Part shown: positions 35,362 through 46,136 of the stretch, in pieces
Position numbering within the stretch: the stretch's first letter is position 1
Layout: every line of letters begins with the position of its first letter
Assembly: GCA_000349905.1 (NCBI GenBank)
Contig: KB722738.1
Coordinates: forward strand, 429,134 to 493,133
DNA: 64,000 nucleotides
Reading direction: 5' to 3'
Origin: Volvariella volvacea V23
Lineage: Eukaryota; Basidiomycota; Agaricomycetes; Agaricales; Pluteaceae
Notes under the pieces: generated by a model
Databases searched by the model: none
What the model was told of the DNA's origin: nothing
The model's input: the letters and a program-made list of their open reading frames with translations, nothing else
Made by a program: the position numbers and the translations under genes

Positions 35362-36896
35362 ATGAACCATTTGCCTAGCGAACTCATAATCTCCCATCTT
35401 GACGACAAGGACATATGCACTGCTGCCTCTCTTTGTCGGTCTCTTCATTCACGTCCCTCGATGAACTATTTCGTCAAAAACAAACCCTCATTCCAACTCC
35501 ATCGTCTTTACCCGTTCGAGTACACACGCAGAGTTATGCAGTAGTGCATCCCACACCTGGAATTTGCATCAACGTGGACACATCAGTCAGTTCAATCTCT
35601 CTCCGTGGCTTGTGCCTCGCATCACCCTCCTTCTTCCATGAGCGCCCAATTACGGCAGTGGTTGCCAAATTCGATGACCCATCCACCCTCAACCAAGATC
35701 TGGAGAGGTTGGGCTGGTTTCTGGCCACACATCCTGGAGCAGCTACCGTTGAAGCGGTGATACTCGATTTTGCGAATTGCAAGCTTCCTGCTCGCGAATG
35801 CACGGGATTACCAAAGTTCCTGCATATATTTAGTACCAAGCGCAAATCGGCCAAGTGCATTTCCATGACATTGCTAGGAGGTGCAGATTGGGATACATTT
35901 GTTGATAAAATACATTATGCCCCATCCCGCAGGTATTACTTCAGTTCTAGCACCATTCAAAATCTGTTCGCAATAGCATCTCGAGCTGTTGGTCTCCGCA
36001 GCACGTTGAAGGCCAAGTCATCATCGTCAGCAACTGGAGGCCTAGTCATGTTGAACTTGGACACGTATTTCATCAACCACCTCGACAAACACTCAAGCTG
36101 GGCGATCACCCTGCTCGCACAGCACTCTACTTCCCTTCGGTCTCTTTCAATAGCGAAATGGAGCATGGCGTGGGGACACATCCTAGCCCACGCAACTCTA
36201 CCCAGCTTGGAAGAACTGTACTTTTGCAGCTGCGGGATTACGCTCGAGTGCTTGACAGAATTCCTATCCCGACACCGGAGCGTTAGGGTGTTATCCGCAT
36301 CCGAGCCGTGGAGTCTATTTAAAGCCTCGTGGTCGCCACCGCCTTTCTTCCTGCCCAATCTGACGACTCTTGTGACGTGGACCAGTGTTTTTGGGCGTAT
36401 GATGAGACCCAATTTTGGGTCAAAGCCACTTCCTAACCTCAGAGATGTCACGTTTTGGTTGTACATGGATGGGCTGAACCCACTGATTCAGCATATGCTA
36501 TGGGATCACGGTGTTGCGAGCCTCAATGACTACGTCATTGGGAGGTTACACACCCTAAAGTTCGGACTGGGGCTCCATATCGCAGTCCCTAACACAAACT
36601 GGGTAAAGGACAGCTATGAGGGCGATGCACCACGCAACCACGCATTTATATGCAACGAACTCAAGTTCATTCAAGTACACCTTCCAGAGTTTTATAATAC
36701 CCAAGAAAGCCAGGATGTTCACCTGCATTTTTCGGGATGGCTCCGGTTGTTTCCTCGTATTGAGTCTGTAGAGGTGTGGTTGCATCCGATGTCTGCGCAA
36801 GATGCGGAGGAGTGGAAGGAAGCGGCGCGCCTTGCTCGAGTGATCAATCCGAGTTTGCAGAGTTTTTGTGTGGAAGGCGTTCAGCTGCTTCAATAG
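35362..36896 (+). pseudogene. F-box protein, family A, single-base frameshift
   Basis: The ATG at 35362 gives MNHLPSELIISHLDDKDICT and SLCRSLH, then leaves the family frame. From about 35447 another frame continues uninterrupted to 36896 with TSLDELFRQKQTLIPTPSSL, PTPGICINVDTS, LPSLEELYFCSCGITLEC, PPFFLPNLTTLVTW and WLRLFPRIESVEVW. Restoring one T in the 'CATTCACG' stretch at 35446-35452 would join them (paralogs read CRSLHF.SLDELF). The F-box is also about three residues short. Probably a recent pseudogene; the alternative is a base-calling error. Confidence 0.85.
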
Positions 36897-37046
36897 ATGT
36901 AACTCTGTTTATTATTATTATTACGAAACACGCTCATTATGTGATACCCATATTGAACTTCTCGACGAAAGCTGACTGGTCCCAAGTTCAAATCCATCCT
37001 GCGGATCTTCTGGTGTCTGTGTACTACAACATGAATGTGAAGATTT

Positions 37047-38387
37047 CTATTGACGGCTGCGGTTGTGCTGGCTAATAACAGTGACCAGACGATTCGTCGT
37101 AGAATTAAAAACTGGAGCGGAATCTAGTGTCTCCGCGGGTTGAGCACTAAACCACTCAAATATTACAACAGTCATTGACGGAAGTTCTGATACAAAGCTA
37201 CGGATCAAGCTGTTGTTGTTAGGCGTAGGCTCGAGCGCGGGTGAACAAGGGATATATAAAGCGAATAGGTTCAGAAAAGCTGACGGCTTGATCCATGTGT
37301 GCGGCGAGAATACGAAACCGTCGCACCCGGTTGGTAATTCTGCCATGCTTGAGAGAATGCGCAGCCCTACGAGCGTAGAAGCCTGTGCTGAGATGAAGCG
37401 CTGGAAGGCAGGAACAGTAACAGGCGGGTCGAGTGCATCTTGAAGACGCAGAGCACAGATTTGTAGACCCCGAAAAGATGCCATGTACTCAACCAGAGCC
37501 AGAGAGATATAGTCTGTTGCAAGCTCTTTAAGTGCAACCCCTTCATCTTGTAGGGAATGCCAGAGTTGATCAATGTTCGGAATAGGGGATTTTCTACAGT
37601 GGAGCAGTTCTATGCATTGGAGGCGTTTTGATACCAGAAGGGGAGGAGATTTGACGTCGGCCGGTGCAGGGATGAAGGGGCCGAAGATCCTGAGTTGTTC
37701 GAGGTTCACGACAGGGAGAGAGGAAGGAAAGATATAATGAAGAGATAGGTGGGCCTCTTTGCACATATAAGAATATATAAAGACCCGAAGGGATGGATTT
37801 CCTCTGACGATAGATTGAAGTTGAATGATAAGAGTGGGTGATGTGGCGCAGGGGAGTGACATGCGTCTAATCTTAGCATTGCAACAGTGCTTTAGAGTGA
37901 ACGACTGCAATTGATCCAATCCAATAATTGCGTCTGGAAGAGCTTCAAGCTCGAGCGGAGTTGTTAATTTGAGTTCCAGGTGGGTTATACATCCATTGGT
38001 GGCTTCGACGAGGACATCCATTAAACGAGAGAGTTTGGGCGCAATATCCAAGACCTGTTTCTTTGCAACTTTGACACATCCAACCGACAACCTCCTCAAG
38101 CCGCTGAATCGTGCCAGCCCCTCCCAGATTTCAGATGGGGGATCCCCCTCCCCGATGAGAGCTCGAAGCGCGTTGATGTGTTGCACGAAGACCAGTGGAA
38201 TCAAATCCAAAGGAGGGCTAAGAAATTTAGATCCGACTTGCACTTCAATCACCACGCCGAGGGCAGAGATAGCAATGGGGGTGACAGCGGCATTGAATCG
38301 TCGAGAGACCAGGCGCAATGCAAGAAGAGTAGACTTCTCAGCGTATCTGGCGATCTCTTGCCAAATCTCCACAGGAATATCGTCCAT
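37047..38387 (-). CDS. F-box protein, family B (446 aa)
   Basis: An intact intronless frame starting MDDIPVEIWQEIARYAEK. The F-box leads into LALRLVSRRFNAAVTPIAI. Family B segments: LEALPDAIIGLDQLQSFTL, HCCNAKIRRMSLPCATSPT, IDQLWHSLQDEGVALKELA and VEYMASFRGLQICALRLQD. It is most similar to the protein at 11.6-13.0 kb, sharing 'LPCTTSPP/LPCATSPT' and 'ELPTGCDGFVFSP/ELPAGCDGFIISP', although the two lie 25 kb apart on opposite strands. Predicted SCF adaptor. Confidence 0.8.
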   Translation of the reverse strand: MDDIPVEIWQEIARYAEKSTLLALRLVSRRFNAAVTPIAISALGVVIEVQVGSKFLSPPLDLIPLVFVQHINALRALIGEGDPPSEIWEGLARFSGLRRLSVGCVKVAKKQVLDIAPKLSRLMDVLVEATNGCITHLELKLTTPLELEALPDAIIGLDQLQSFTLKHCCNAKIRRMSLPCATSPTLIIQLQSIVRGNPSLRVFIYSYMCKEAHLSLHYIFPSSLPVVNLEQLRIFGPFIPAPADVKSPPLLVSKRLQCIELLHCRKSPIPNIDQLWHSLQDEGVALKELATDYISLALVEYMASFRGLQICALRLQDALDPPVTVPAFQRFISAQASTLVGLRILSSMAELPTGCDGFVFSPHTWIKPSAFLNLFALYIPCSPALEPTPNNNSLIRSFVSELPSMTVVIFEWFSAQPAETLDSAPVFNSTTNRLVTVISQHNRSRQ

Positions 38388-39546
38388 GGATGGTGGAGAG
38401 GGTTATAGAGTTGATTGTCCGTTCGAGCTCCGGTTTTCTTTGGTTTACCGAACTACACGTGACTTCAACTCATTCTGATGCAGGTCGGCGCTTGCAGCTT
38501 GACCATAATCCTGCCTGTGCGTCCCCAGAGTTGGGTTCACTTCGCGCATACGTTATCCTGAATTTTCTCAAGTTTGTCGTCTGCAATCCACATTTACAAA
38601 GCCAAGTGCATATACACTCTCCGCAAACAAACAATCGATCGAGATTCTTGTTTCTTGTTCTACGTCTCCTCGAAACTCCACACGGAGTGGTGCCGCACAT
38701 CAAGCCACCAAGCCTTGAGATAATAAGAGCTGACGTCCGTGATGCAGGTCATCGGTCCGCGTACCGCAAAAGGACAACACAAGGATCTCGATTCTCTGGA
38801 TCACTTGGGAGTGAACTGTTGGTGCAGGTCACGAGAATGGAGTCATAATGCGGTGGTGGGAGGATTTCATGCATGGGACGTCGGATAACTGCAAGCGTCG
38901 TCAGATTGGTATCAGGTGGATGGGTAAGATGCGCTTGGTGAAGAGGATACTTCTGGGAATTCCAGGATGAATGACACAAGGATGCATGGGCAACACGCAA
39001 CCTCGAGAGAATCGTCACATGTGCCGATGTGCTCGAGCGCGAGAGTTGCTCTCGATCCAGATGCTCGTTGCTCGTCATGCATTCTGTTTCGCATGAGACA
39101 CGGTTCATCGGAAATAACTCCGGCGCTTACAGACGCAAGGAATATGCGTCAAGTATTTCTGGCTGAGATGCGAGCATGCAAGTAAACGTACGTTTTTGGC
39201 CTAGCAAATGCTAGTAACTTACTGTTGGTTCTTGACACTAGATCCTCTGGCCTCTACAGGTTGACAAACGATCTGAGTGTCTAGAAACGCATACTCGAGG
39301 CTCACCTCAATAACTTAATTAGTACGGTCCGACTCGGTCCGTGAGGGGTTAGACCACCATTCGATCGTCCTTTCGGGGATAACGACGATTGCGAGCCTCG
39401 AGGACGGTGGGGTATGCCGACTTCTCAGCACAAGAGCTATGCAAACTTCTTCCATCAACTCACTTGATCGTGTTGGACAACCTCAATTTATCATTTAAAA
39501 GGGCACAATTTCCGAACAATGTTACCAACGTTCCCAGCGAATTGCA
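38388..39546. other. Intergenic region with a structured inverted repeat
   Basis: About 1.16 kb upstream of the first PL8 gene. Short frames on the minus strand (around 38.7-39.1 kb) show no recognisable content. The only notable structure is the nested inverted repeat at 39289-39418. The last 120 bases before 39547 should include the PL8 promoter. Confidence 0.45.
39289..39418. repeat. Nested inverted repeat (foldback)
   Basis: A perfect 10-base inverted repeat pairs CTCGAGGCTC (39294-39303) with GAGCCTCGAG (39394-39403). An outer GCATA (39289-39293) pairs with TATGC (39414-39418), leaving a 10-base bulge. Inside, CCTCA/TGAGG and ATCGTC/GACGAT could form two further stems. The whole could fold as a branched structure. 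Its role is unknown: foldback element, RNA structure or chance. Confidence 0.5.
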
Positions 39547-42500
39547 ATGCGCAAGGTATTAGCGCTCTGTTACATAGCACCTCTTCTTTCGTCTTTCATC
39601 CTTTCTGTGGCGGCTGTCCAACATGTAGGGTGGTCATACCCTCGTGTTGGGGATGTGTACCCTCGTGTTGGGGATGTGTACCCTCGTCAGGCCAACGCCA
39701 CCGACGCAGAATCGCTTCCTCTCCCGACGAGTGCTGCCAGCACTGAGTCGCACTCTCCACCTCCACAGAGCAGCGTTATAGCCACCTCGTCGGAAGTTCA
39801 GTCGACCTCTGAGTTCACTGCAACCAGCACCGTCGACCACAGTACACCAGCCCCTTCGCCTTCTTCTAGGGGCGAATATGAACAAACGAGTTCTGCGCTG
39901 GCCACCACCGCTAGCCTTGCGGAGCCCGTGGCAGCAGATCCCGAAATTGACACGATGTATGCACGTCGGCTAAGCTCGATTATAGGTACAGTGAGTGGTA
40001 CAAACCAGATTCAAGCATGGTAAGCCCACCCCACCTCGTGACGCTCTCTGGCTAATTGGGGGCTTTTTTAGGCTTTCATCTCTTGCATCCAATGGAAAGT
40101 GGCCAGACAGCGAAATCAATTACATCACCGGGTGTAATGCCCAACGAGCAAACTGGCCCGCTCAAGCTCACTGGAACCGTATAGGTGGGAACAAATGTTG
40201 TACTTAGTTTCCGGAGTACGCAACGGCTGATCATGATCTGCTCGGCTATTTCCAGTGACCATGGCCGCCGCTTGGCATGGTGGTGTCCCAGGTGGCTCAC
40301 AGCAATGGGTCAAGAACGAATCACTTCGTCAAGCCATCTCCCGTGCGGTCAATTATTGGTTCTCCCGAGATTTCACAAACCATGATTGTATGGATTATGG
40401 CGGCACAAGCCGGTGTCCGTGTGAGAACCCGAATAACTGGCTCTGGTACGTCGACTCTTGCCTGTCTCTCTCGAAGGATTGTTTGTAAATTATTTTCCCA
40501 GGAACACTAATTGGTACTCAAATGTGAGTCTTCGAGGCGACCGACGAGCGCAACTGTTTTAACGCCAGAGCAGATAATCCTTATACCACGATACGTGGGC
40601 CAAACGTGCCTGATACTCGGCCAGACGCTGGACGCGACTCAACGCAACAAGTGCATCGAGATCACCGCCCGCTCGTTCCAGAAGTTTTATGTTCCCATCA
40701 ATAATGTTGGCACATTGACAGGGGCGAATGCTGTCGATGTGGCTCGTGTCGGGATGGACAATGCGCTGTTGACTGGGAATGTGACTCTCCTTGAAGACGC
40801 GTATAATCGTGTTCACTCCCAGATGGTCATTCAGAATGCGAATGCTGCTGATGGTATTAGAGCGGACGGCGCTTTTGGTGGGTTTTAGGGTAATTATATG
40901 CGCGTCGTTTTTTGACTTATACTATCTCTAGGCCAGCATGGTGGCGTTCTCTACAACGGGAATTACGGTTCGTATCACTTCTTCGTTTAGTGTTGTTCAT
41001 CGTGATGAACTCTTCAACAGGGAAAGAGTTGTGAGTTCTCCCACTCGTTCACTATATACACCCCTTGACGAGTATCAAGTTCCAACGGCCTCCTTGACAT
41101 GGAGATCGAAGCTGCTGGTACTCGCTTTACCTCCAGTCAAGCACAACAGTCTGCGTTTGGAACATTGTTTAACGGGAATAGGTGGATGATTGTGTACAAC
41201 ACTTTAACGAGTGTGTTGCACTGGGACTTCGTAAGTGCCGCTTCAACAATTGAAGCCGTGTCTAACCCCTTCGCATCCAAAAGTCTGCCATTGGTCGATT
41301 CCTTGTTTTCCCCTCGACAGACAACCAGTAAGCGCTATGATATTCAGCACCTCGCTAGCCTCTCTCACTCATTTCGTAGACCGACCCAGAACATTAGCAT
41401 GAACATTACCAAAGTTGGGGAACTTGGGCGCCTATGGGGTAATCAGGCACTTTCGAGCTTTGCAAGCGGTTACTCTCAACCTTTGAACAACCCGAATGCA
41501 AATCAGCTCGTAGGAAACAAAATGTTCTTCACGAACGATTATATGGTTTGTGTTACACAATCCTGTGCCATGCGATATGCTTATTCTGTAACGCTAGGTC
41601 CAACACGGGCGAAACTACATAACCACTGTCAAGATGTGGTCCACACGTACTAAGCATACGGAATGCATTAACTCAGCTAATGTACGTCTACATCTAGTAT
41701 CTTCCTGTCTTGTATCTAATTATTCCTAGCCTATGGGGTTCCATCTTTCTGATGGTGTACAATATACCTATACACGCGGAGATGAGTACGAAAACGTCCC
41801 TGGTGCATGGGACTGGAATTTGATCCCTGGAATCACTGTCGATTATGGGGCTACCGCATTGACATGCTCAAATTCCTATCTCATGGGAATCGAGACATTC
41901 GTTGGCGGCGTATCTGACGGCACACGTGGACTGGCAGTCATGCGGTACAACAACCCAGTAACGCGCTCACTCCGCTGGCAAAAGGCGTGGTTCTTCCTTG
42001 ACGAAGACGTCGAGCACGTACTAGTCGCCAATATCACTTCCACAAATACCTCAGCGCCTCTGTATTCCGTGCTCGACCAGCGCCGCCTTTCTGGGTCTAT
42101 TCAAGTAGACAACCAAGTCATCTCCCAAACTACCACTCGCACCCAATTCCGGTCCCTATGGCACAGCAACGTTGGCTATACCTTTGAAAACGCCAACACC
42201 ACCTCCTCTGGTCTATCTCTCAACGTCCAATTCGGGCCGAGACAAGGAAACTGGCAAGCCATCGGCACATCTGGCGCACCGCCCTTCACGATGGACATCT
42301 TCGCGGCCCGAGTGCAACACACGAACCGTGCAGCCCCGTTGGCGTACACCGTCTACCCCGCTGTCACCCCCGAGCAGTTCAGCCAGAAATCCGGTCAAGC
42401 GAGGATCCGCACGCTCAGGAACGACGGGGACATCTCGGCCGTCTATGACGAGAGGAATCAAGTCTTCATGGCGGTATTCTGGCGTCCGGCTGGTGGGAAC

Positions 42501-42758
42501 TTGACCTTCAAGCCTGCAAGTGATATCGCGGATGTGACGGTTACTGCTGACAGAGCCTTGGCGGTGATATATAATGTGCGGACTGGGGATGTGAGCGCTT
42601 CGGATCCGGGACAGTCGTCGCAGACCGCTAGGGTCACGTTGAGGTTGGGGAGTGGGAATAGGCCACCGGTGTGGGGGAGTGCGACGACTAGGACGTTGGA
42701 TTTCGCTTTGCCCCGAGGAGGGTTGGCTGGAGACAGTGTGAAGTTGAACGTTGCTTGA
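39547..42758 (+). CDS. Secreted polysaccharide lyase family 8 protein, PL8-a (873 aa)
   Basis: Twelve exons join without a break: 39547-40019, 40072-40184, 40256-40445, 40502-40523, 40574-40877, 40932-40967, 41021-41030, 41080-41230, 41284-41327, 41380-41545, 41598-41681 and 41730-42758. A signal peptide (KVLALCYIAPLLSSFILSVA) is followed by heptad repeats and a Ser/Thr-rich linker. The alpha-toroid domain has CPCENPNNWLWNTNWYSN, LTGANAVDVA and DGAFGQHGGVLYNGNYG, which holds the likely catalytic His and Tyr. The beta-sandwich part has GAWDWNLIPGITVDYG and RSLRWQKAWFFLDED. PL8 enzymes cleave uronic-acid-containing polysaccharides (hyaluronan, chondroitin, xanthan) by beta-elimination; the fungal substrate is not known from sequence. 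Confidence 0.88.
39637..39687 (+). repeat. 21-bp tandem repeat encoding YPRVGDV
   Basis: Two perfect copies of a 21-base unit (39637-39657 and 39658-39678) plus the first 9 bases of a third. They encode YPRVGDV-YPRVGDV-YPR directly after the predicted signal peptide of PL8-a. The other two PL8 proteins lack this segment, so it is a local expansion. Confidence 0.9.
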
Positions 42759-43003
42759 ATGCAACTACGAGACGGGTGATAAATAATTTAAGGATAAATC
42801 TTCTTGTGTACGATATACCGGATACCTGCTAGCCATCTGTGATCGCCTACCCGTAACTGAACGCAAGACGAGTCCCCTCCCCATAAGATTAAATATAAAC
42901 ACAAATCCTAACCCCCACTCAAGTTCCTAACTTCGAGGTATAAAACATACAACGCAGATATACAAGTATACAAATCAAGGTATATATAGTCCGCAGACAG
43001 ATC

Positions 43004-46000
43004 CTAGCAGACTGGGTACACTTCCGGATGAGATACAGCTTCGCGCAAGAGATCCGAAACATTGCTACTATCCGAAGGGATCTCTCCATCCGCAAACGGT
43101 TCCATCACAGCGACATCTTCGCCCCGTAAGGAAAAATCGGGCCAGCCTGGATGTATGGGTACAGCACTACCATCAATGTTGCTACCGTGACCACTCTGCG
43201 CTGTCGGGAATGACGAAGACCAAAATGTGGGGTCGAATGAATGCGTGCCAGCCGCTTGGTGCAGAGAAAATGGATTCAGAGTCGAGTGCGTGTCGAATTG
43301 ACTTGCGTTACCGGTGGAAGCAGGAGCGGTAGTGGTAGCCTGGGGAGCATGTGTCGATATGTAGGGTTGCTTAAACGTAAATGATGCATTTGGGCCTAAA
43401 TTCTTGCCAAATCCTGTTTCTGGCTGTTGAGCAGCGTCTTCTCCGGATCTCGAGTCTTGGTCATCATGAGTCGCCGAGTGATATGCCCAGATAGAGCTGT
43501 TGAAGTAGCCAGGGATATTGTTGTCGGAAGTAGTGTTTGGTTCGAATAGACAGCCAACAAAGGTAGGCTTGGTTGTAGACGCCGATGCAGGTCCAGTCGC
43601 TTGAGACCCAGTAGCAGAGGGAGGAGCAGCAAAAGGTGTGTCATCTGTGGAACTTATAGGATCATTTGGTCCGAGTAGGGTGTCCAATAAAGATGTGTTC
43701 GAGGTAGGTACAAATCTCTTTGAAGGTCCCGGAGGTAACGGGGTCTCGTAAATCGTATTCGTGGCTGTACCTAGGAACGACGATTGTCCAGAAGTGCTAG
43801 AATAGAACAACGTCCGGGTGGGAACTGCAGACTGCCGGCGTTTAGGTGGCACATTGGCGTTAGGGTAATTGTAGAACTTTCCAGGGGGGTGCATCGAAAA
43901 CGTCGTAGATCCGCGAGCCGCAGGCCGTCTCGTCCAATGGCTGCCACTTGAGGAGGGGTGCGCTCGAGGAGGCTGATTAAGAGGGTGGTGACGGCGTGGA
44001 GGTTGAATCCGAGTTGGTGGTGGTGGCTGACAGTGACCGATCCCATTTTGCGTGACGTCAGCTTCAGTCCTGATCCAGTGCTGTGGGGCTACAAATCCTG
44101 GGAGCATATCTACAGGAGCTTCGGGTTTTTGTGGTCGATCTATTGATGGTTCGCAAGTGTCGTGTCCTTCCGGAGGTTGAAGTTGCGGTGTGAGCAGTCC
44201 TGCTGGGAGTAGTGTGGGCTTGCAAGATGCGAGTGTCGGGGTCGTTTGATTCGCTATGTCCTGACTCTCATTTGAGTCGCTGATAAAGGGGTCAGAGAGC
44301 ATGCACTGCGGTGTAAGATCTACGGAGACAGGAGTAGTATCCTCTAGCTCAGGTTGTGCCATTACAAAGTCCGATTCCTGTGTATCACAAGGCTCGAAAT
44401 CCTCAGCACAAGGAGCTTGAGGTAGTGTCGGAGATAAAGCATCCAAACAGCCTCCTGGAGATACAAGGGAAAGCGTTTCTGTCGGAATCTCGGAAGGCGT
44501 TGCTGGAGGCGCATTGAAAGGAATTGGCGGAAACAGTATCTTCAGCAACTGCTCAGAGCAGGACTTGTCGGGTCGAGGTGGTCCAATAGTCACACGAAGC
44601 CGAGTAGGTTGACCATCCAATTGCTCAGATAGAGATATGTGTCCATCTTCTAGCGTGCATGCTGCATCTATGCTCCCAATTTTATTAAGTTCCAGAGCGC
44701 TCATGGTTTCCACTAGAGTTAGAGCCTCGGCTCTGGGAGTCTGTGGTACTGTTGAGTAGCGCTACAGGAACCGTGTGTGCAGTGCTTACTGTCGGAGAAT
44801 CCATGTCACCATCAGACGTAGAAGGCGATAATGAAGTAAAAAGCTGGGTGTCCTAAAAACAGTTAAGCAGTCAAGGCAAATGTGAATTGATGTCCAAGTA
44901 CCGTATCGTGTGCGCTGAGGGATAAGCCCATATGCGTATAATCCGCCGTAGAGTAGAGGACAACATATTCCTTTGTAGATAAGCGTCAGGACGGTTCAAT
45001 ATAAATAGCAAAATCTATACCTCTACAACAGGGTCGGCGAAGCGAACTCTCCGCTTTTTCGGAGGTGGCTCGGCTAGGGCATGTAGATCATCACGCGCCC
45101 GCAGCGCGCACGACGTAAGATGAGATGATCCATTCTGAGCCGCCTTGACGATAAAGTCGCTTGCATGAAAATTTGGTACGTGACAACTCGCAATTCATCG
45201 CTTACCCCTTGTGCCCCGCCAGACGCAAGATCATCAGACATATCTGCTGAGGACGGCATGTCCTGTGACTACGTTTAAGATTAAGCGCTGCATTCCTGAG
45301 AAACGTGTAACTTTTACCTCCTGAAGGGCACGCTTGCTTCTCCTTGATCGACGGCGTCGCTTCTTTTTGAGGGGTGCAATAGACACCGAAAGATCGTCAG
45401 GAACCAAGGGTGGTGGGGAGGCTTCTCGAGGTATATCCGAACCAAAGCTCGGGCTGGTAAGCGGTGGTGACGTGGTGGGTAGTTTCTGTCGTTCGCTTGC
45501 GTTAGAGCGTTGTCAGTGAGAAATAAGAAGAGTGGATGCATTACCCCGTCGCTATTTTGAGCATCAGAGCCGATCTCGTGGGGGTGAAGATCGATGGTGT
45601 CGTTCATGGTTTGAAGGCGTTCCGTTAGCGACTCGATGCGCACCTATCATGCCCCGTGGATCAGTGGCAGCGTCGAATTTTATAGGGTTATACAACGCAC
45701 TATCAACGGATCAGAAGCCGAATCGCCTACGGGGCTTGGTGGGCGGGGAGTTGGACAAGGATCGGATTCCTCGGCTTCATTATCGCTCTCGTCATGTCCT
45801 TCCCCAAGGGCTTCCTACGGAGAGGTCAACGGGCAGCCATTAGGAGACAAGGCAAATGCCTTACCACAGGGTGTTGTACGCATGATGGGGCATCGCCAGC
45901 TTTAATTACATCCGGTGGTGATAATGGTACGTTGGTAGCACTTTTCAATGAGATCTGGAATGTAAATGACTGTGAATGTGATGCAGTGATGGACGAGAAG

Positions 46001-46136
46001 GATGTACCTTCCCCAAGCCATTCGCGCCAATCCTTCTCACGTCATTCATATCGCGCACGCGTCGGAAGAGTACAGGGAGAGCCTCAATCGAGTATTAGAT
46101 GGCGTGTGGAAGCAAGGACACGTGCATAAGCTCACA
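43004..46136 (-). CDS. Putative transcription factor with Runt-like motif
   Basis: Ten downstream exons join perfectly in frame: 46008-46082, 45865-45969, 45701-45814, 45545-45643, 45318-45485, 45206-45262, 45021-45143, 44902-44970, 44790-44852 and 43004-44740. A further exon ends at 46136 (FVRLSN); its 5' limit is unresolved. The N-terminal stretch reads RLSNALPVLFRRVRDMNDVR and then RIGANGLGKSFTFQISL, resembling the part of the animal Runt domain ending in RFxDLRFVGRSGRGKSFTLTI. Two basic clusters (KKKRRRRSRRSKR and PPPKKRRVRF) are likely nuclear localisation signals. The remaining 600 residues are Pro/Ser/Thr-rich and look disordered, as in activation domains. The role is inferred. It lies between PL8-a and PL14. 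Confidence 0.75.

Noticed and set aside
36986..36995. GTTCAAATCC resembling a tRNA/SINE B box
   Set aside because: Flanking bases do not form a T-stem and no A box or acceptor stem lies upstream.
38749..39108. 119-codon minus-strand frame as a possible small gene
   Set aside because: No similarity recognised, no introns or partners, low-complexity His/Ser/Leu composition.
42213..42764. 183-codon minus-strand frame
   Set aside because: Antisense shadow of the last PL8-a exon.
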